Assembly: GCF_019793435.1 (NCBI RefSeq)
Contig: NZ_JAILYH010000018.1
Coordinates: 95,813 to 159,812 of the forward strand
DNA from: Rhizobium redzepovicii
GTDB lineage: Bacteria > Pseudomonadota > Alphaproteobacteria > Rhizobiales > Rhizobiaceae
Reading direction: 5' to 3'
DNA: 64,000 nt
Shown here: positions 7,778-16,784 of the stretch, in pieces
Layout of the letters: each line of letters opens with the position of its first letter
Position numbering within the stretch: the stretch's first letter is position 1
Notes under the pieces: model-generated
What the model was told of the DNA's origin: nothing
The model's input: the letters and a program-made list of their open reading frames with translations, nothing else
Database searches by the model: none
Translations under genes and position numbers: made by a program

Positions 7778-8839
7778 GTGACCGGCATCACGCTCAACAA
7801 GATCAGCAAATCCTACGGGGAACTGCAGGTTATCCACGATATCGACATCGATATCGCCAGCGGCGAATTTCTCGTGCTGGTCGGGCCTTCCGGCTGCGGC
7901 AAGTCCACTCTGCTGCGGATGATCGCTGGGCTCGAAGATATAACGGGAGGCGAACTTGCTATCGGCGGCGCCACGGTCAACACGTTATCGCCCGCCGAGC
8001 GCAACATCGCCATGGTATTTCAGGACTATGCGCTCTATCCGCACATGACGGTTGAAGACAACATGTCGTTTGGCCTCAAGATGCGTGGTGCGGCATCGGA
8101 CGAAATCGACAGGCGGGTCGAAAACGCTGCCAACGTCCTCAAGATCAAGGATTTCCTCAAGCGCCGTCCTGCCCAATTGTCTGGCGGCCAACGCCAGCGT
8201 GTCGCCATGGGCCGCGCGATCGTTCGAGAGCCGGCGGCGTTTCTGTTCGACGAACCGCTCTCCAATCTCGATGCCTCCCTGCGCGTTGAAATGCGTCTGG
8301 AGATCGCCAAGCTTCACAATCGCATGAAGGCAACCACGGTCTACGTCACCCATGACCAGGTCGAGGCCATGACCTTGGCTGACAGGATCGCGGTGATGAA
8401 CGCTGGCGTGGTCGAGCAGATCGGCAAGCCCCTGGATCTCTATCGCAAACCAGCAAGTCTTTTCGTGGCGCGCTTCATCGGCAGCCCGACGATGAACACA
8501 ATCGACGCAGCGCCTGCAGACGGTAATTCGATCACCGTGCTCGGACACCAGATCGAGATCGCGGAACATGGTGGTCGTGCGGCATCGATCGTATTTGGCA
8601 TTCGACCGGAAGATCTCACCCGTTGTTCACCCGAGGAGGCATGGTTTTCGGGAGAGGTGTCTGTTGCAGAACGTCTCGGAAGTCACACCTACGCGTATGT
8701 CGAGATCGGAGACGCTCGCATGCTGACGGTGGAACTGCCCCGCGAAACGGACATCGCCGTCGGAGAAAAGATCCATCTGAAGGGTTATGCCGGAGCAATC
8801 CATCTCTTCGACAAATCGACAGGGCGACGTCTGAACTAG
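7778..8839 (+). CDS. ABC transporter ATPase, MalK/UgpC type
   Basis: A 353-residue importer ATPase. The GTG at 7778 is chosen because GGAGGA precedes it by five bases and the translation begins TGITLNKISKSYGELQVIH. Walker A is GPSGCGKST, the Q-loop lies in MVFQDYALYPHM, the signature is LSGGQRQRVAMGRAI, Walker B is FLFDEPLSNLDA and the H-loop is VTHDQVEAM. A C-terminal regulatory (TOBE-type) domain follows. It should energise the two permeases encoded divergently. A lone ATPase gene on the other strand is unusual for an otherwise complete operon, but the shared operator couples them. Confidence 0.94.
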   Translation: MTGITLNKISKSYGELQVIHDIDIDIASGEFLVLVGPSGCGKSTLLRMIAGLEDITGGELAIGGATVNTLSPAERNIAMVFQDYALYPHMTVEDNMSFGLKMRGAASDEIDRRVENAANVLKIKDFLKRRPAQLSGGQRQRVAMGRAIVREPAAFLFDEPLSNLDASLRVEMRLEIAKLHNRMKATTVYVTHDQVEAMTLADRIAVMNAGVVEQIGKPLDLYRKPASLFVARFIGSPTMNTIDAAPADGNSITVLGHQIEIAEHGGRAASIVFGIRPEDLTRCSPEEAWFSGEVSVAERLGSHTYAYVEIGDARMLTVELPRETDIAVGEKIHLKGYAGAIHLFDKSTGRRLN

Positions 8840-8935
8840 CTGCAATGCCTGACGTTCGTCGAATGTGACCCACTTGTGCAGCCGCAGGCGACATCGCTGC
8901 GCCCGCCAACCTTCCAAGGGCTGATCGATCCACCG

Positions 8936-9214
8936 CTTTAGACGCGCCCAGTCTTGCCGGGCTGGCTCGCTCAAAACGAGGCCATGTCCCGGGCGGGTCG
9001 GCGCATGGGCGAAACCATCGCGGACGTCTATTGGCTGCTCTACGAGATGATCGAAATTCTGGAATGAACATTCGAGCCACTCGACCTCCGGAAGTGCGAC
9101 AGCCATGTGGACGCCGGCTTCCAGGAAAGCGTTGCCGAGGCTGACCGGGATGCCGAGTTCAGCTGCGAGCCAGCCGATCTGCATGACATCCGTCACCTGG
9201 CCATGAACATTGAG
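8936..9214 (-). pseudogene. Enolase-superfamily (mandelate racemase/muconate lactonizing) C-terminal remnant
   Basis: The minus strand reads PLNVHGQVTDVMQIGWLAAE, then SLGNAFLEAGVHMAVALPEVEWLECSF and RPGHGLVLSEPARQDWARLK. This matches the last quarter of sugar-acid dehydratases or racemases of the mandelate-racemase group. The N-terminal and catalytic parts are missing: homology stops at the inverted repeat of the IS6-like element near 9216. The frame then runs without its own stop into the antisense of the ATPase gene. It probably once belonged to the same sugar pathway. Confidence 0.72.
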
Positions 9215-9215
9215 C

Positions 9216-9943
9216 GGTATTGCCAAGTTGTTTGACTTGTCTGCGTCGGCTATTCGAGCCCGGATGAATATCCCGTGCCAAATGCCGCGCCTGAAAGGCT
9301 TTCGCTTTGCCCGTGAAATCATCGCCTATGCGGTATGGGCTTATCATCGCTTCGCGCTGAGCACCGCCGACGTGGAAGACCTGCTTGCCGAACGCGGTGT
9401 CGTTGTCAGCGGGAAGCAATCCGGCTTTGGGTCAATCGCTTCGGGCGGCATTTTGCAGTCTGTGTCCGGCGAGATCGACCTGCGCCTCGCGATAAATGTG
9501 TGCTCGACATTCTGGTTCAGCCACGTCGGGATGCGAAGGCCGCAAGGCGTTTCCTGCGCGGTTTGGTTGCTCGGTTCGGCATGCCAAGGGTTGTCGTTAC
9601 GGACAAACTCCGCAGCTACATCAAGCCGATCCGAACCCCTCGCGGCCGAGCATCGGGCGCACAAAGGACTCAATAGTGCGGTCGAAGTCTCGCACAGGCC
9701 GACACGAAAGCGGGAGAAGATATTCGGCAGGTTCAAGTCACCGCGGCAAGCACAGAGGTTTCTCGCTGCCCACCGCCGGGTCAATCTGATCTTCCGGCCC
9801 CACCGCCACAAAATCACGCCGCGTCTTGCCGTCACGCCAGGGCGGATGCGTTTGCCCTCTGGCATGACTATACCGCGGAAATGACCGCCTGAGCTTAGTC
9901 CAGCTGATCGCGCGCAACTTGCTTCAAACAACTTGGCGATACC
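9216..9943. mobile_element. Decayed IS6-family-like insertion sequence with 19-bp terminal inverted repeats
   Basis: The ends are GGTATTGCCAAGTTGTTTG (about 9216) and, in inverse orientation, GGTATCGCCAAGTTGTTTG (9925-9943), 18 of 19 identical. The 728-base interior encodes one broken transposase. I see no clear 8-base target duplication: flanks are roughly CATTGAGC and ATTCAGAG. It interrupts an enolase-superfamily gene on its left. Confidence 0.78.
9282..9850 (+). pseudogene. IS6-family transposase, frameshifted
   Basis: It begins MPRLKGFRFAREIIAYAVWA and YHRFALSTADVEDLLAERGV, the typical start of IS6-family DDE transposases. Near 9418 the homology shifts to another frame (REAIRLWVNRFGRHFA, VLDILVQPRRDAKAARRFLR, PRVVVTDKLRSY with a catalytic Asp). 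Near 9670 it returns to the first frame (KREKIFGRFKSPRQAQRFLA). At least two frameshifts and loss of sequence between the DDE residues make it inactive. Confidence 0.85.
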
Positions 9944-10197
9944 ATTCAGAGTGATCCCGGAAAACTGAGGTGTGGTAACTCCAGTCTCCTAAATCCGCTC
10001 CGAATGGACAACCTCCGGAAAGCTCACATCTAGGACGTCGACGCTGAAGACGTTCTCGACGCCAAGGCCAGCTTTCTCGCTCGAGCCAGGCCGGTTTTGT
10101 CGGCGAAAGCCGTAGAGAAGGGATATATAGTTTCAGAGGTCGGTCTTTCGGTTCACGGCGATCCAACGACTGTCCGTTCAAACGGCCGTCGGTTCAG
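9944..10197. other. Intergenic stretch without a recognisable gene
   Basis: About 250 bases between the IS6-like end and the secreted repeat gene. Only short frames without family resemblance or start signals are seen. Confidence 0.5.
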
Positions 10198-10569
10198 CTA
10201 TTTGGCCGCGTGCCAAACTCCCCCAACGCCATCGCCGTTGGCTTCACCGGCTTTCTTATCCTCGACATAGGTGTATAGCGGCTTGCCCTCGTAGGCCCAC
10301 ATCTCCTTGCCATCCGCAGCCTTGACTAGAGTCCATTCGCCTTCTGCCTTGGCCTTGGCTCCAGCGTGGAACGCCGGCCACTTCTTCAGGCAATCCTCAT
10401 CGCAATTGGATTTTCCTTTTGTATCTTTGTCGAAGGTGTAAAGGACCATGCCTTTTTCAGTAGCCAGGACCTTGCCCATTTTCGTATCCACCATCTTGGC
10501 AGGCTCGGCCGCAAAAGCAGACCCAGTTAAAGCAGTTAACGCACCTAAGGCGATCAATATCGTTCTCAT
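10198..10569 (-). CDS. Small secreted protein with lipoprotein_15-type repeat
   Basis: A 123-residue protein. The start at 10569 has GGGAG six bases upstream and opens a Sec signal peptide (MRTILIALGALTALTGSAFA). The mature region carries the secreted-repeat pattern: GKVLATEKGMVLYTFDKDT, then SNCDEDCLKKWPAF with paired cysteines, then GKPLYTYVEDKKAGEANGDG and GVWHA at the end. Family members are periplasmic or surface proteins of unknown function, and no partner is encoded beside it. Confidence 0.85.
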   Translation of the reverse strand: MRTILIALGALTALTGSAFAAEPAKMVDTKMGKVLATEKGMVLYTFDKDTKGKSNCDEDCLKKWPAFHAGAKAKAEGEWTLVKAADGKEMWAYEGKPLYTYVEDKKAGEANGDGVGGVWHAAK

Positions 10570-10853
10570 GATTTTTCTCCCATTCGGCAGTGCCCGCGGA
10601 ATGCCAGCAGCACCCGATCTAACTGACACAAACGCCCAACTATGAAAGCAGTTCCGTCCACGGGGGACGAACACGACAGGCCCGTAAAGGTTATAGCTCC
10701 GCGGCGCGCCGATATCGTTAAAAAACTCTATGGATTAGTCGCTTAACCCGTCGTTTAGGCCTGTTGGGCGGGGAGTTGTTATTTGCCCTGCGCCTGTGCG
10801 CAAGGTATCGATTTATGCCACTCTTATACAGCGATGCCGCCGTGCAGCGACCT

Positions 10854-11054
10854 TTATAATGTCCGTTTGGCCAGTCTCCTGAGGTTTGGGGCGGTTGCCG
10901 CAAGCAGGAATTCATCTGGCGCGCCGCACGGACCTCGCAGCCTCAAACGGGGCATCCGTAGAATGCGTTTCAAGTGTGCAAGGAGCATCTCGACCTTCTT
11001 GTGACGATGCCGGGACTGCTCATATTCTGGCGTGGCACCAATCGCCCGGGCGAC
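10854..11054 (-). pseudogene. Transposase C-terminal remnant (IS1182-like)
   Basis: The reading ATPEYEQSRHRHKKVEMLLA, then HLKRILRMPRLRLRGPCGAPDE and FLLAATAPNLRRLAK, is the conserved C-terminal tail of IS1182/IS5-type transposases, including the YREK-like glutamate region. Only about 66 residues survive, with no N-terminal catalytic part upstream and no visible terminal repeats. Confidence 0.78.
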
Positions 11055-11352
11055 GAGGGGCGAGGTCATCCCGGAATCCGGGGGCGCAATCGTCTTGGAA
11101 TGAAGGCGCGGCTTTATTGGAATCGGCACACAAAGGCATGCTGGACGAGGTGGCGAGCGCGGGAGCCATCCGCTGCGGACTGGCCCGGGCAGGAGGGGGA
11201 GTCGCTGCACATTTGCGAAGATGATGAGCAGCAGGCATCGTAGACCGCAACAGGCGATTGGCCATCGGTCTGGAGTGAGCCCGCGGTGCCTTCGGCAAGC
11301 GCGTCGGCCGCCGCTTAACGTGATTCGAGTCTGGATTTCAGCCCGACCCGGA

Positions 11353-12498
11353 TCAACCCCTCGGGGCCAGCCAATCTCCGATCGTTTTTCCGTAGCGCCG
11401 CGTGGAGCTGATGGCCGGAGCTGGCCGCTGTTGGGTTGTCACAGTCCTTCGGATTTCACGCGGGCTCAGCCCGAATTCGTGGATGAAGGCGCGCGTAAAA
11501 TTGGCAGCGACCTCGAAACCGGCAGCTTCTGCGATTTCTGAAATCGGCCTGTGGTCGGCCGAATTGCTGAGATCCGCATAGGCCTGCAGCAATCGTCGCT
11601 TGCGAATATAGTTGAGCACACCTCCGCTCGCCTCAAACAGCTGGTAAAGCCGCGTACGCGAAATCCCTAACGCGCGGCACATCATGTCCGGTGTCAAGTT
11701 CGCCGAATGGAGATTGACGTGAATGTAGCGGTGCGCCCGCTCCATCAGTCCCATGTTGGTTTGGTTTTGACCGGTATCAGTCCTTGCGGATGATGCGGCG
11801 GCCGCAACGACCATATCGCCGATGGTTTGGATGATCCGGGGCACTTCCTCGATCGTCAGATTGCCGAGGTTCGTTTCGAGGCCTGTGAGATAGCCCGTGA
11901 GCAACTCGGCGTGGCTGCCCGAAAGAACCGCGTTGCCGGCGCTCTGGAGAAGGCTCGCATCGCGCGCCAGCAGCTCATACGGCAGGAACACGAGCAAAGC
12001 TTCGTTATCTGTCATCCGTCCGCGATAGGGGCTGCCGAGAGACATGAACAATATCTCGCCTGCACCTGTCTCGGTGACACGACGGTTGACCTCGGTCCAG
12101 GCCTGGCCGCTGCGCTGCAGGCCGACATTCCAGTGGTCGATGGGGCTCGATCGGAGCATGGCCTGATCGCGGACATATCTGTGGGCATGCACGCGCTGCT
12201 GTACGACGAGGATATCGCCGAGATGCCAGCCGATCTGCTCCGCGATGAACCCGTCATCCGGTGATTTTCCCTCCGGCAAATGAACATCCACGAGCGGCGC
12301 CATATGTGCACGCCAGGCCGGGAACTGTTCTGTCGGTGGCAGGTCCTGCGTCGAGAATCGCAGCGGCACGAGTGCAGGGGAGGCATTGGGTGGTCGTTCC
12401 TTGCCCATGGCCGGTTCACGCGCCCAGCGTCGCCGCTCCATATGCGCCGGCCGCTGTTCCCCGACAGGATCATCGTCGGATTCAGACCCTATAGCCAT
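11353..12498 (-). CDS. cuxR: AraC-family regulator, probable c-di-GMP-responsive CuxR
   Basis: A 381-residue protein with a C-terminal AraC double helix-turn-helix (about residues 245-350: MERAHRYIHVNLHS, MMCRALGISRTRLYQLFEA, ISEIAEAAGFEVAANFTRAF) and an N-terminal cupin-like region. The start at 12498 is favoured by GGAGG five bases upstream; a longer frame to 12621 has a poorly spaced site. It is divergent from a uxs-uxe-glycosyltransferase operon. In S. meliloti that position holds CuxR, which binds c-di-GMP by a PilZ-like mode and activates the operon for an arabinose-containing polysaccharide. The Arg-rich stretch HAHRYVRDQAMLR could be the ligand site. Identity rests on context and family, so the symbol is provisional. 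Confidence 0.75.
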   Translation of the reverse strand: MAIGSESDDDPVGEQRPAHMERRRWAREPAMGKERPPNASPALVPLRFSTQDLPPTEQFPAWRAHMAPLVDVHLPEGKSPDDGFIAEQIGWHLGDILVVQQRVHAHRYVRDQAMLRSSPIDHWNVGLQRSGQAWTEVNRRVTETGAGEILFMSLGSPYRGRMTDNEALLVFLPYELLARDASLLQSAGNAVLSGSHAELLTGYLTGLETNLGNLTIEEVPRIIQTIGDMVVAAAASSARTDTGQNQTNMGLMERAHRYIHVNLHSANLTPDMMCRALGISRTRLYQLFEASGGVLNYIRKRRLLQAYADLSNSADHRPISEIAEAAGFEVAANFTRAFIHEFGLSPREIRRTVTTQQRPAPAISSTRRYGKTIGDWLAPRG

Positions 12499-12621
12499 TA
12501 ACTCCTCCAGCGCATAACCCGACCCAAGCCATGGAAATTCAGAAAAGCGATTGTTTTTCCGGCTGAAATCTCCGCAGAACCCCGTCTGAGAAAGCGGAAG
12601 TGCCGGAAGAGTCTCATCCAT

Positions 12622-12850
12622 AAGTTGTTATCATACTCCTTTCGCTCTGAAATGTACGGAGCGATAATTTCCAGGATCTAGGGATAACGACAATTGCTTC
12701 CCTTAGCTGTATCTAAATAAACATCGGTTCTTTCCAAAAGAAAAACCGGGCGAATAAAATATTCGCATGATCGAACGACTTAGCTTCGCGGTATGGCGAA
12801 GTACAGATCGAAAAGAACACAGCAAAATCTGAAAAACACGGGGGATAGTC
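12622..12850. promoter_or_regulatory. Divergent promoter region between cuxR and the uxs operon
   Basis: An AT-richer stretch upstream of the uxs gene without coding signal. It holds a perfect inverted repeat CTTCGC-N6-GCGAAG at 12784-12801 and two nearby copies of GATCGAA (about 12769 and 12806). These are candidate sites for the adjacent AraC-type activator; the exact box cannot be assigned by eye. Confidence 0.5.
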
Positions 12851-13897
12851 ATGAACTACCTTAGTAGGATTCGTGCGCGCACTGCGAAGACTTCGTCTCA
12901 TGATGAAAGTTATTCATCCGAAAACTCTCGTGCGCCCAAGAGAGTTCTTGTCACCGGCGGCGCAGGTTTCCTCGGATCACATCTGTGCGAGAGGCTTTTG
13001 GCCGCCGGACACCAGGTGATCTGCCTCGACAACTTTTCCACCGGCATGCGGCGCAATATCGCCCATCTGAAGGGCGTCGAGCGCTTCAATGTCGTCGCCC
13101 ACGATATCGTCCAGCCACTCGATCTGGAAGTCGACGAGATCTATAATCTCGCCTGCCCGGCATCGCCCCCGCATTATCAGGCCGATCCGGTCCATACCAC
13201 GAAGACCTGCGTGTTGGGCTCCCTCAACCTTCTGGAGCTGGCCGCGCGCACCGGCGCACGCATCCTCCAGGCATCCACCTCCGAAGTCTACGGCGACCCG
13301 AACGTCCACCCGCAAGTCGAAAGCTACTGGGGCAACGTCAATTCGTTCGGCCCGCGCTCCTGCTATGACGAGGGCAAGCGATGCGCCGAGACCCTGTTTT
13401 TCGACTTCCACAACACGCACGGCGTCGAGATCAAGATCATCCGCATCTTCAACACCTACGGCCCGCGGATGCGTCCGGACGACGGCCGCGTCGTCTCGAA
13501 TTTTATCGTTCAGGCCCTGACAGGGCAAGACATCACGATATATGGCGACGGTTCGCAGACCCGCTCGTTCTGTTTCGTCGATGATCTCATCGGCGGCATG
13601 GTCCGCATGATGGCCTCACCGTCGTCGCTGACGGGGCCCGTCAATCTCGGCAATCCGGGCGAATTCACGATCCGGGAGCTGGCCGAACAGGTGATCAAAT
13701 TGACCGGCTCCCGGTCGCAAATCATCCATCGCCCTCTGCCGGTTGACGACCCTCGTCAGCGTCGCCCAGACATTTCGCTCGCCATGCAGGAACTGGACTG
13801 GCGGCCGAAGATCGACTTGTCGAGCGGCCTGCGTCAGACGATCGACTATTTCGATGGTCTTCTCACCCGTCCGGCACGCGAATTGGAGGCGGTCTGA
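12851..13897 (+). CDS. uxs: UDP-glucuronate decarboxylase (UDP-xylose synthase)
   Basis: A 348-residue extended SDR. The NAD-binding motif is VTGGAGFLGSHLCERLLAAG at about residues 34-53. Hallmarks of UXS follow: YNLACPASPPHYQ, the TSEVYGDP serine region and YDEGKR carrying the YxxxK pair. The C-terminal IYGDGSQTRSFCFVDDLI segment is also typical. It converts UDP-glucuronate to UDP-xylose with transient NAD reduction. It is the first gene of a five-gene operon whose second gene, an epimerase, overlaps it by one base. Confidence 0.88.
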   Translation: MNYLSRIRARTAKTSSHDESYSSENSRAPKRVLVTGGAGFLGSHLCERLLAAGHQVICLDNFSTGMRRNIAHLKGVERFNVVAHDIVQPLDLEVDEIYNLACPASPPHYQADPVHTTKTCVLGSLNLLELAARTGARILQASTSEVYGDPNVHPQVESYWGNVNSFGPRSCYDEGKRCAETLFFDFHNTHGVEIKIIRIFNTYGPRMRPDDGRVVSNFIVQALTGQDITIYGDGSQTRSFCFVDDLIGGMVRMMASPSSLTGPVNLGNPGEFTIRELAEQVIKLTGSRSQIIHRPLPVDDPRQRRPDISLAMQELDWRPKIDLSSGLRQTIDYFDGLLTRPARELEAV

Positions 13898-14883
13898 TGG
13901 ATGCGCCCCGGGTCCTTGTCACCGGCGGTGCCGGCTATATCGGCAGCCACACTGCCAAGCTCCTCCGCTCGGAGGGGATTGAGCCTGTCGTCTACGACAA
14001 TCTTACGACCGGAAACCGTTCGTCCGTGCGCTGGGGCCCTTTCGTCGAAGGTGACGTCCTCGACTCGCCATGTCTGATCGAGGCCATCGAGAAATATGCT
14101 CCCGATGCCGTCATCCACTTTGCTGCCTCTGCCTACGTGGGCGAGTCCGTGCAAAACCCGGCGAAATATTACAACAACAATGTCTGCGGTGCGTTGTCGC
14201 TTATCGATGCCTGCCGGCAGACGGGGCTTCAGAACGTCATCTTCTCATCGAGCTGTGCCGTCTACGGCGTCCCCTCCGTGCTGCCGATCGATGAGACGTT
14301 GCCGAAGGCTCCGATCAATCCCTACGGCAAGACCAAGCTGATCTTCGAGCATATGCTCGCCGATTATGCGGCGGCCTACGGCCTGCGGTATGTTGCCCTG
14401 CGTTACTTCAATGCCTGTGGAGCCGATCCGGACGGCGAGCTTGGCGAATGGCACGTTCCGGAAACCCATCTCATTCCGCGGGCGCTGCTGGCCGCGGCCG
14501 GCCGGATTCCGCACCTGGAAATATTCGGCGATGATTACGACACCCCTGACGGCACCTGCATAAGGGACTATATTCACGTCGCAGATCTCGCGCGCGCCCA
14601 TGTTCAGGCCTTCACCCATCTCGCCAAAGGCGGAGCAAACCTCGCCGTCAACCTCGGCACCGGGCGGGGTTTTTCCATCAGGGAAGTCCTGCGCTCGATC
14701 CAGGAAACGACCGGGTGCGAAGTCCCGGTCGTCATTCATCCACGCCGGCCGGGCGATCCGCCCAGCCTCTACGCCGACGCCAGCTTGGCCCGCGAGACGC
14801 TCTGCTTCCAACCTCGATATTCCGACCTCGAAACCATCGTGCGAACGGCAGCTCCGTTCTTCGGACTGGAGGCGCGCGCGTGA
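13897..14883 (+). CDS. uxe: UDP-sugar 4-epimerase, probably UDP-xylose 4-epimerase
   Basis: A 328-residue extended SDR of the GalE type: VTGGAGYIGSHTAKLLRSEG, HFAASAYVGESV, SSSCAVYG (catalytic Ser region) and NPYGKTKLIFE (YxxxK). By sequence alone it would be called GalE. Its ATG overlaps the UDP-xylose synthase stop, and the matched S. meliloti operon encodes a UDP-xylose 4-epimerase making UDP-arabinose, so that substrate is more likely here. Activity on UDP-glucose cannot be excluded. Confidence 0.8.
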   Translation: MDAPRVLVTGGAGYIGSHTAKLLRSEGIEPVVYDNLTTGNRSSVRWGPFVEGDVLDSPCLIEAIEKYAPDAVIHFAASAYVGESVQNPAKYYNNNVCGALSLIDACRQTGLQNVIFSSSCAVYGVPSVLPIDETLPKAPINPYGKTKLIFEHMLADYAAAYGLRYVALRYFNACGADPDGELGEWHVPETHLIPRALLAAAGRIPHLEIFGDDYDTPDGTCIRDYIHVADLARAHVQAFTHLAKGGANLAVNLGTGRGFSIREVLRSIQETTGCEVPVVIHPRRPGDPPSLYADASLARETLCFQPRYSDLETIVRTAAPFFGLEARA

Positions 14884-16784
14884 CCGAACTTGCGATTACC
14901 CAAGCGACGCGTGCTCCGGAACCCTCTCACGAGCCGCTTCTTGTCCCGGTTCTGACCGGACATCGGCGGGCCGAATATCTGTTCTCGGCGGCCGTATGGG
15001 CCTGGGCCTTCGCCTATTTCTGGATCTGGTGGTTGGAGCCGCGCCATCACGTCGATGCTTTCGGCACGATTACAGTGAGCCTCGTTCTTGCCTGGGTTAC
15101 CGCTCTGCCGGCCTATTTCATCGTCGTCTTCTATCGGGCGGCAAGACCGAACGGTCCCTTGCGCCTGCCGGCGGGCAGTCGAGTGGCCATGGTCGTGACC
15201 AAGGCGCCGGCCGAACCCTTCTCGGTCGTCAGTGAAACCCTGCTGGCAATGCTGGCCCAGGAGGTGGAACACGACACCTGGCTTGCCGATGAAGACCCTT
15301 CCCCCGAGACTCTTAACTGGTGCTCCCGGCACGGGGTCCTCGTCTCGACCCGCAAGGGGCGATCCGATTATCATCGGACGTCGTGGCCCCGACGCATGCG
15401 GTGCAAGGAAGGCAACCTCGCCTTCTTCTACGACCACTACGGCTACAGCCGCTACGATTTCGTGGCGCAACTCGATGCGGATCATGTTCCCGCGCCCGAC
15501 TATCTCTTCCACATGTTGCGTCCGTTCGCCGATCCAAAGGTCGGCTATGTTTCGGCCCCCAGCATTTGCGACAAGAACGCTTCCGAAAGCTGGTCGGCAC
15601 GTGGAAGGCTCTATGCCGAGGCCAGCATGCATGGCTCGCTCCAAGCCGGCTACAATGGCGGCCTGGCGCCGATGTGCATAGGGTCGCATTACGCGGTACG
15701 TACCGTCGCCCTCAAACAGATCGGCGGCCTCGGTCCGGAGTTGGCTGAAGACCATTCGACGACACTGATGATGAATGCCGGCGGCTGGCGGGGTGTGCAT
15801 GCGCTGGATGCCATCGCCCATGGTGACGGCCCCAGAACCTTCAGCGATCTCGTGACGCAGGAATTCCAGTGGTCGCGCAGCCTGGTCATGGTGCTGTTGC
15901 GGTACTCGCCGAGCCTCGTCGGCCGGCTGCCGCCCCGGCTCAAGTTCCAGTTCCTCTTTTCGCAACTCTGGTATCCGCTTTTTGCGTTCTTTATGTTGCT
16001 CATGTTTGCGTTGCCGATCATCGCGCTCGTGCGCGGCCAGTTCGTGACGGTGACCTACCCAGATTTCCTGGCGCATTTCGCACCGCTTTCTATCGCTCTC
16101 GTGGTGATGGCTTATCGCTGGCGCGCCAGCAGCTCGTTTCGCCCTTACGACGCCAAGATCCTGAGCTGGGAATGCATGCTATTTCTCTTCGCGCGCTGGC
16201 CCTGGGCGCTCGCCGGCACGCTGGCTGCGATGCACGATTTTGTAACGGGCTCCTTCGTCGATTTCCGCGTCACTCCGAAAGGGCGGTCCGAAGTCGATCT
16301 GCTGCCGGTGCGTGTCCTGGCGCCCTACGCTTTGCTGGCGCTCATGGCGGTGCTGCCCGCCCTGGCAATCGGCGATGCCGGCGCCTCCAAGGGGGCTTAC
16401 TTCTTTACCATCCTGAACGCGGCAATCTACTGCGCGCTGCTCTTGGTCATCGTCGGGCGTCATTCGAAGGAAAATATGGTTGCGGCGGCCCCGCGTTTCT
16501 ACCGTCCGGCGATGGCGACCGTGCTTCTTGCGCTCGTCGCGCTGCCGGGGGTTGCAACCACCATGCGCGGCAAGGATGCGACCGAGGCACTCGCCTGGGG
16601 CAGCGGTCGCCTTCAGCTGTTCGAAGAGCGCTATGCCGTCTCGGGTGCAGGCCGGGGCGGGAGCGCCCTGCGCACGATCTTTTTCAAACCACGATGGATT
16701 TCCGATCCGGAGGAGATCCAACTGAGAACCGATGCCGCTCACCCGGATGTGCGGCCGAGCGTGGAGGAAACACACAATGCATAG
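14880..16784 (+). CDS. Membrane glycosyltransferase family 2, cellulose-synthase-like
   Basis: A 634-residue processive glycosyltransferase. The GTG at 14880 overlaps the epimerase stop by four bases. Two membrane segments (YLFSAAVWAWAFAYFWIW and the VSLVLAWVTALPAYFIVV region) precede the catalytic domain, which shows VAQLDADHVPAPDYL (DxD), an EDHSTTLMM acidic motif (TED-like) and QEFQWSRSL (QxxRW-like). Four or more membrane segments follow. It probably polymerises and exports a pentose-containing polysaccharide from UDP-sugars made by the two preceding enzymes, using the inner membrane as its site. Confidence 0.88.
   Translation: MTELAITQATRAPEPSHEPLLVPVLTGHRRAEYLFSAAVWAWAFAYFWIWWLEPRHHVDAFGTITVSLVLAWVTALPAYFIVVFYRAARPNGPLRLPAGSRVAMVVTKAPAEPFSVVSETLLAMLAQEVEHDTWLADEDPSPETLNWCSRHGVLVSTRKGRSDYHRTSWPRRMRCKEGNLAFFYDHYGYSRYDFVAQLDADHVPAPDYLFHMLRPFADPKVGYVSAPSICDKNASESWSARGRLYAEASMHGSLQAGYNGGLAPMCIGSHYAVRTVALKQIGGLGPELAEDHSTTLMMNAGGWRGVHALDAIAHGDGPRTFSDLVTQEFQWSRSLVMVLLRYSPSLVGRLPPRLKFQFLFSQLWYPLFAFFMLLMFALPIIALVRGQFVTVTYPDFLAHFAPLSIALVVMAYRWRASSSFRPYDAKILSWECMLFLFARWPWALAGTLAAMHDFVTGSFVDFRVTPKGRSEVDLLPVRVLAPYALLALMAVLPALAIGDAGASKGAYFFTILNAAIYCALLLVIVGRHSKENMVAAAPRFYRPAMATVLLALVALPGVATTMRGKDATEALAWGSGRLQLFEERYAVSGAGRGGSALRTIFFKPRWISDPEEIQLRTDAAHPDVRPSVEETHNA

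Noticed and set aside
9208..9951. 8-base target duplication around the IS6-like element
   Set aside because: The flanks (CATTGAGC and ATTCAGAG) share only a few bases, so no duplication is claimed.
14769..16076. A 435-codon minus-strand frame
   Set aside because: Antisense to the glycosyltransferase with its DxD and QxxRW-like motifs; no family resemblance.
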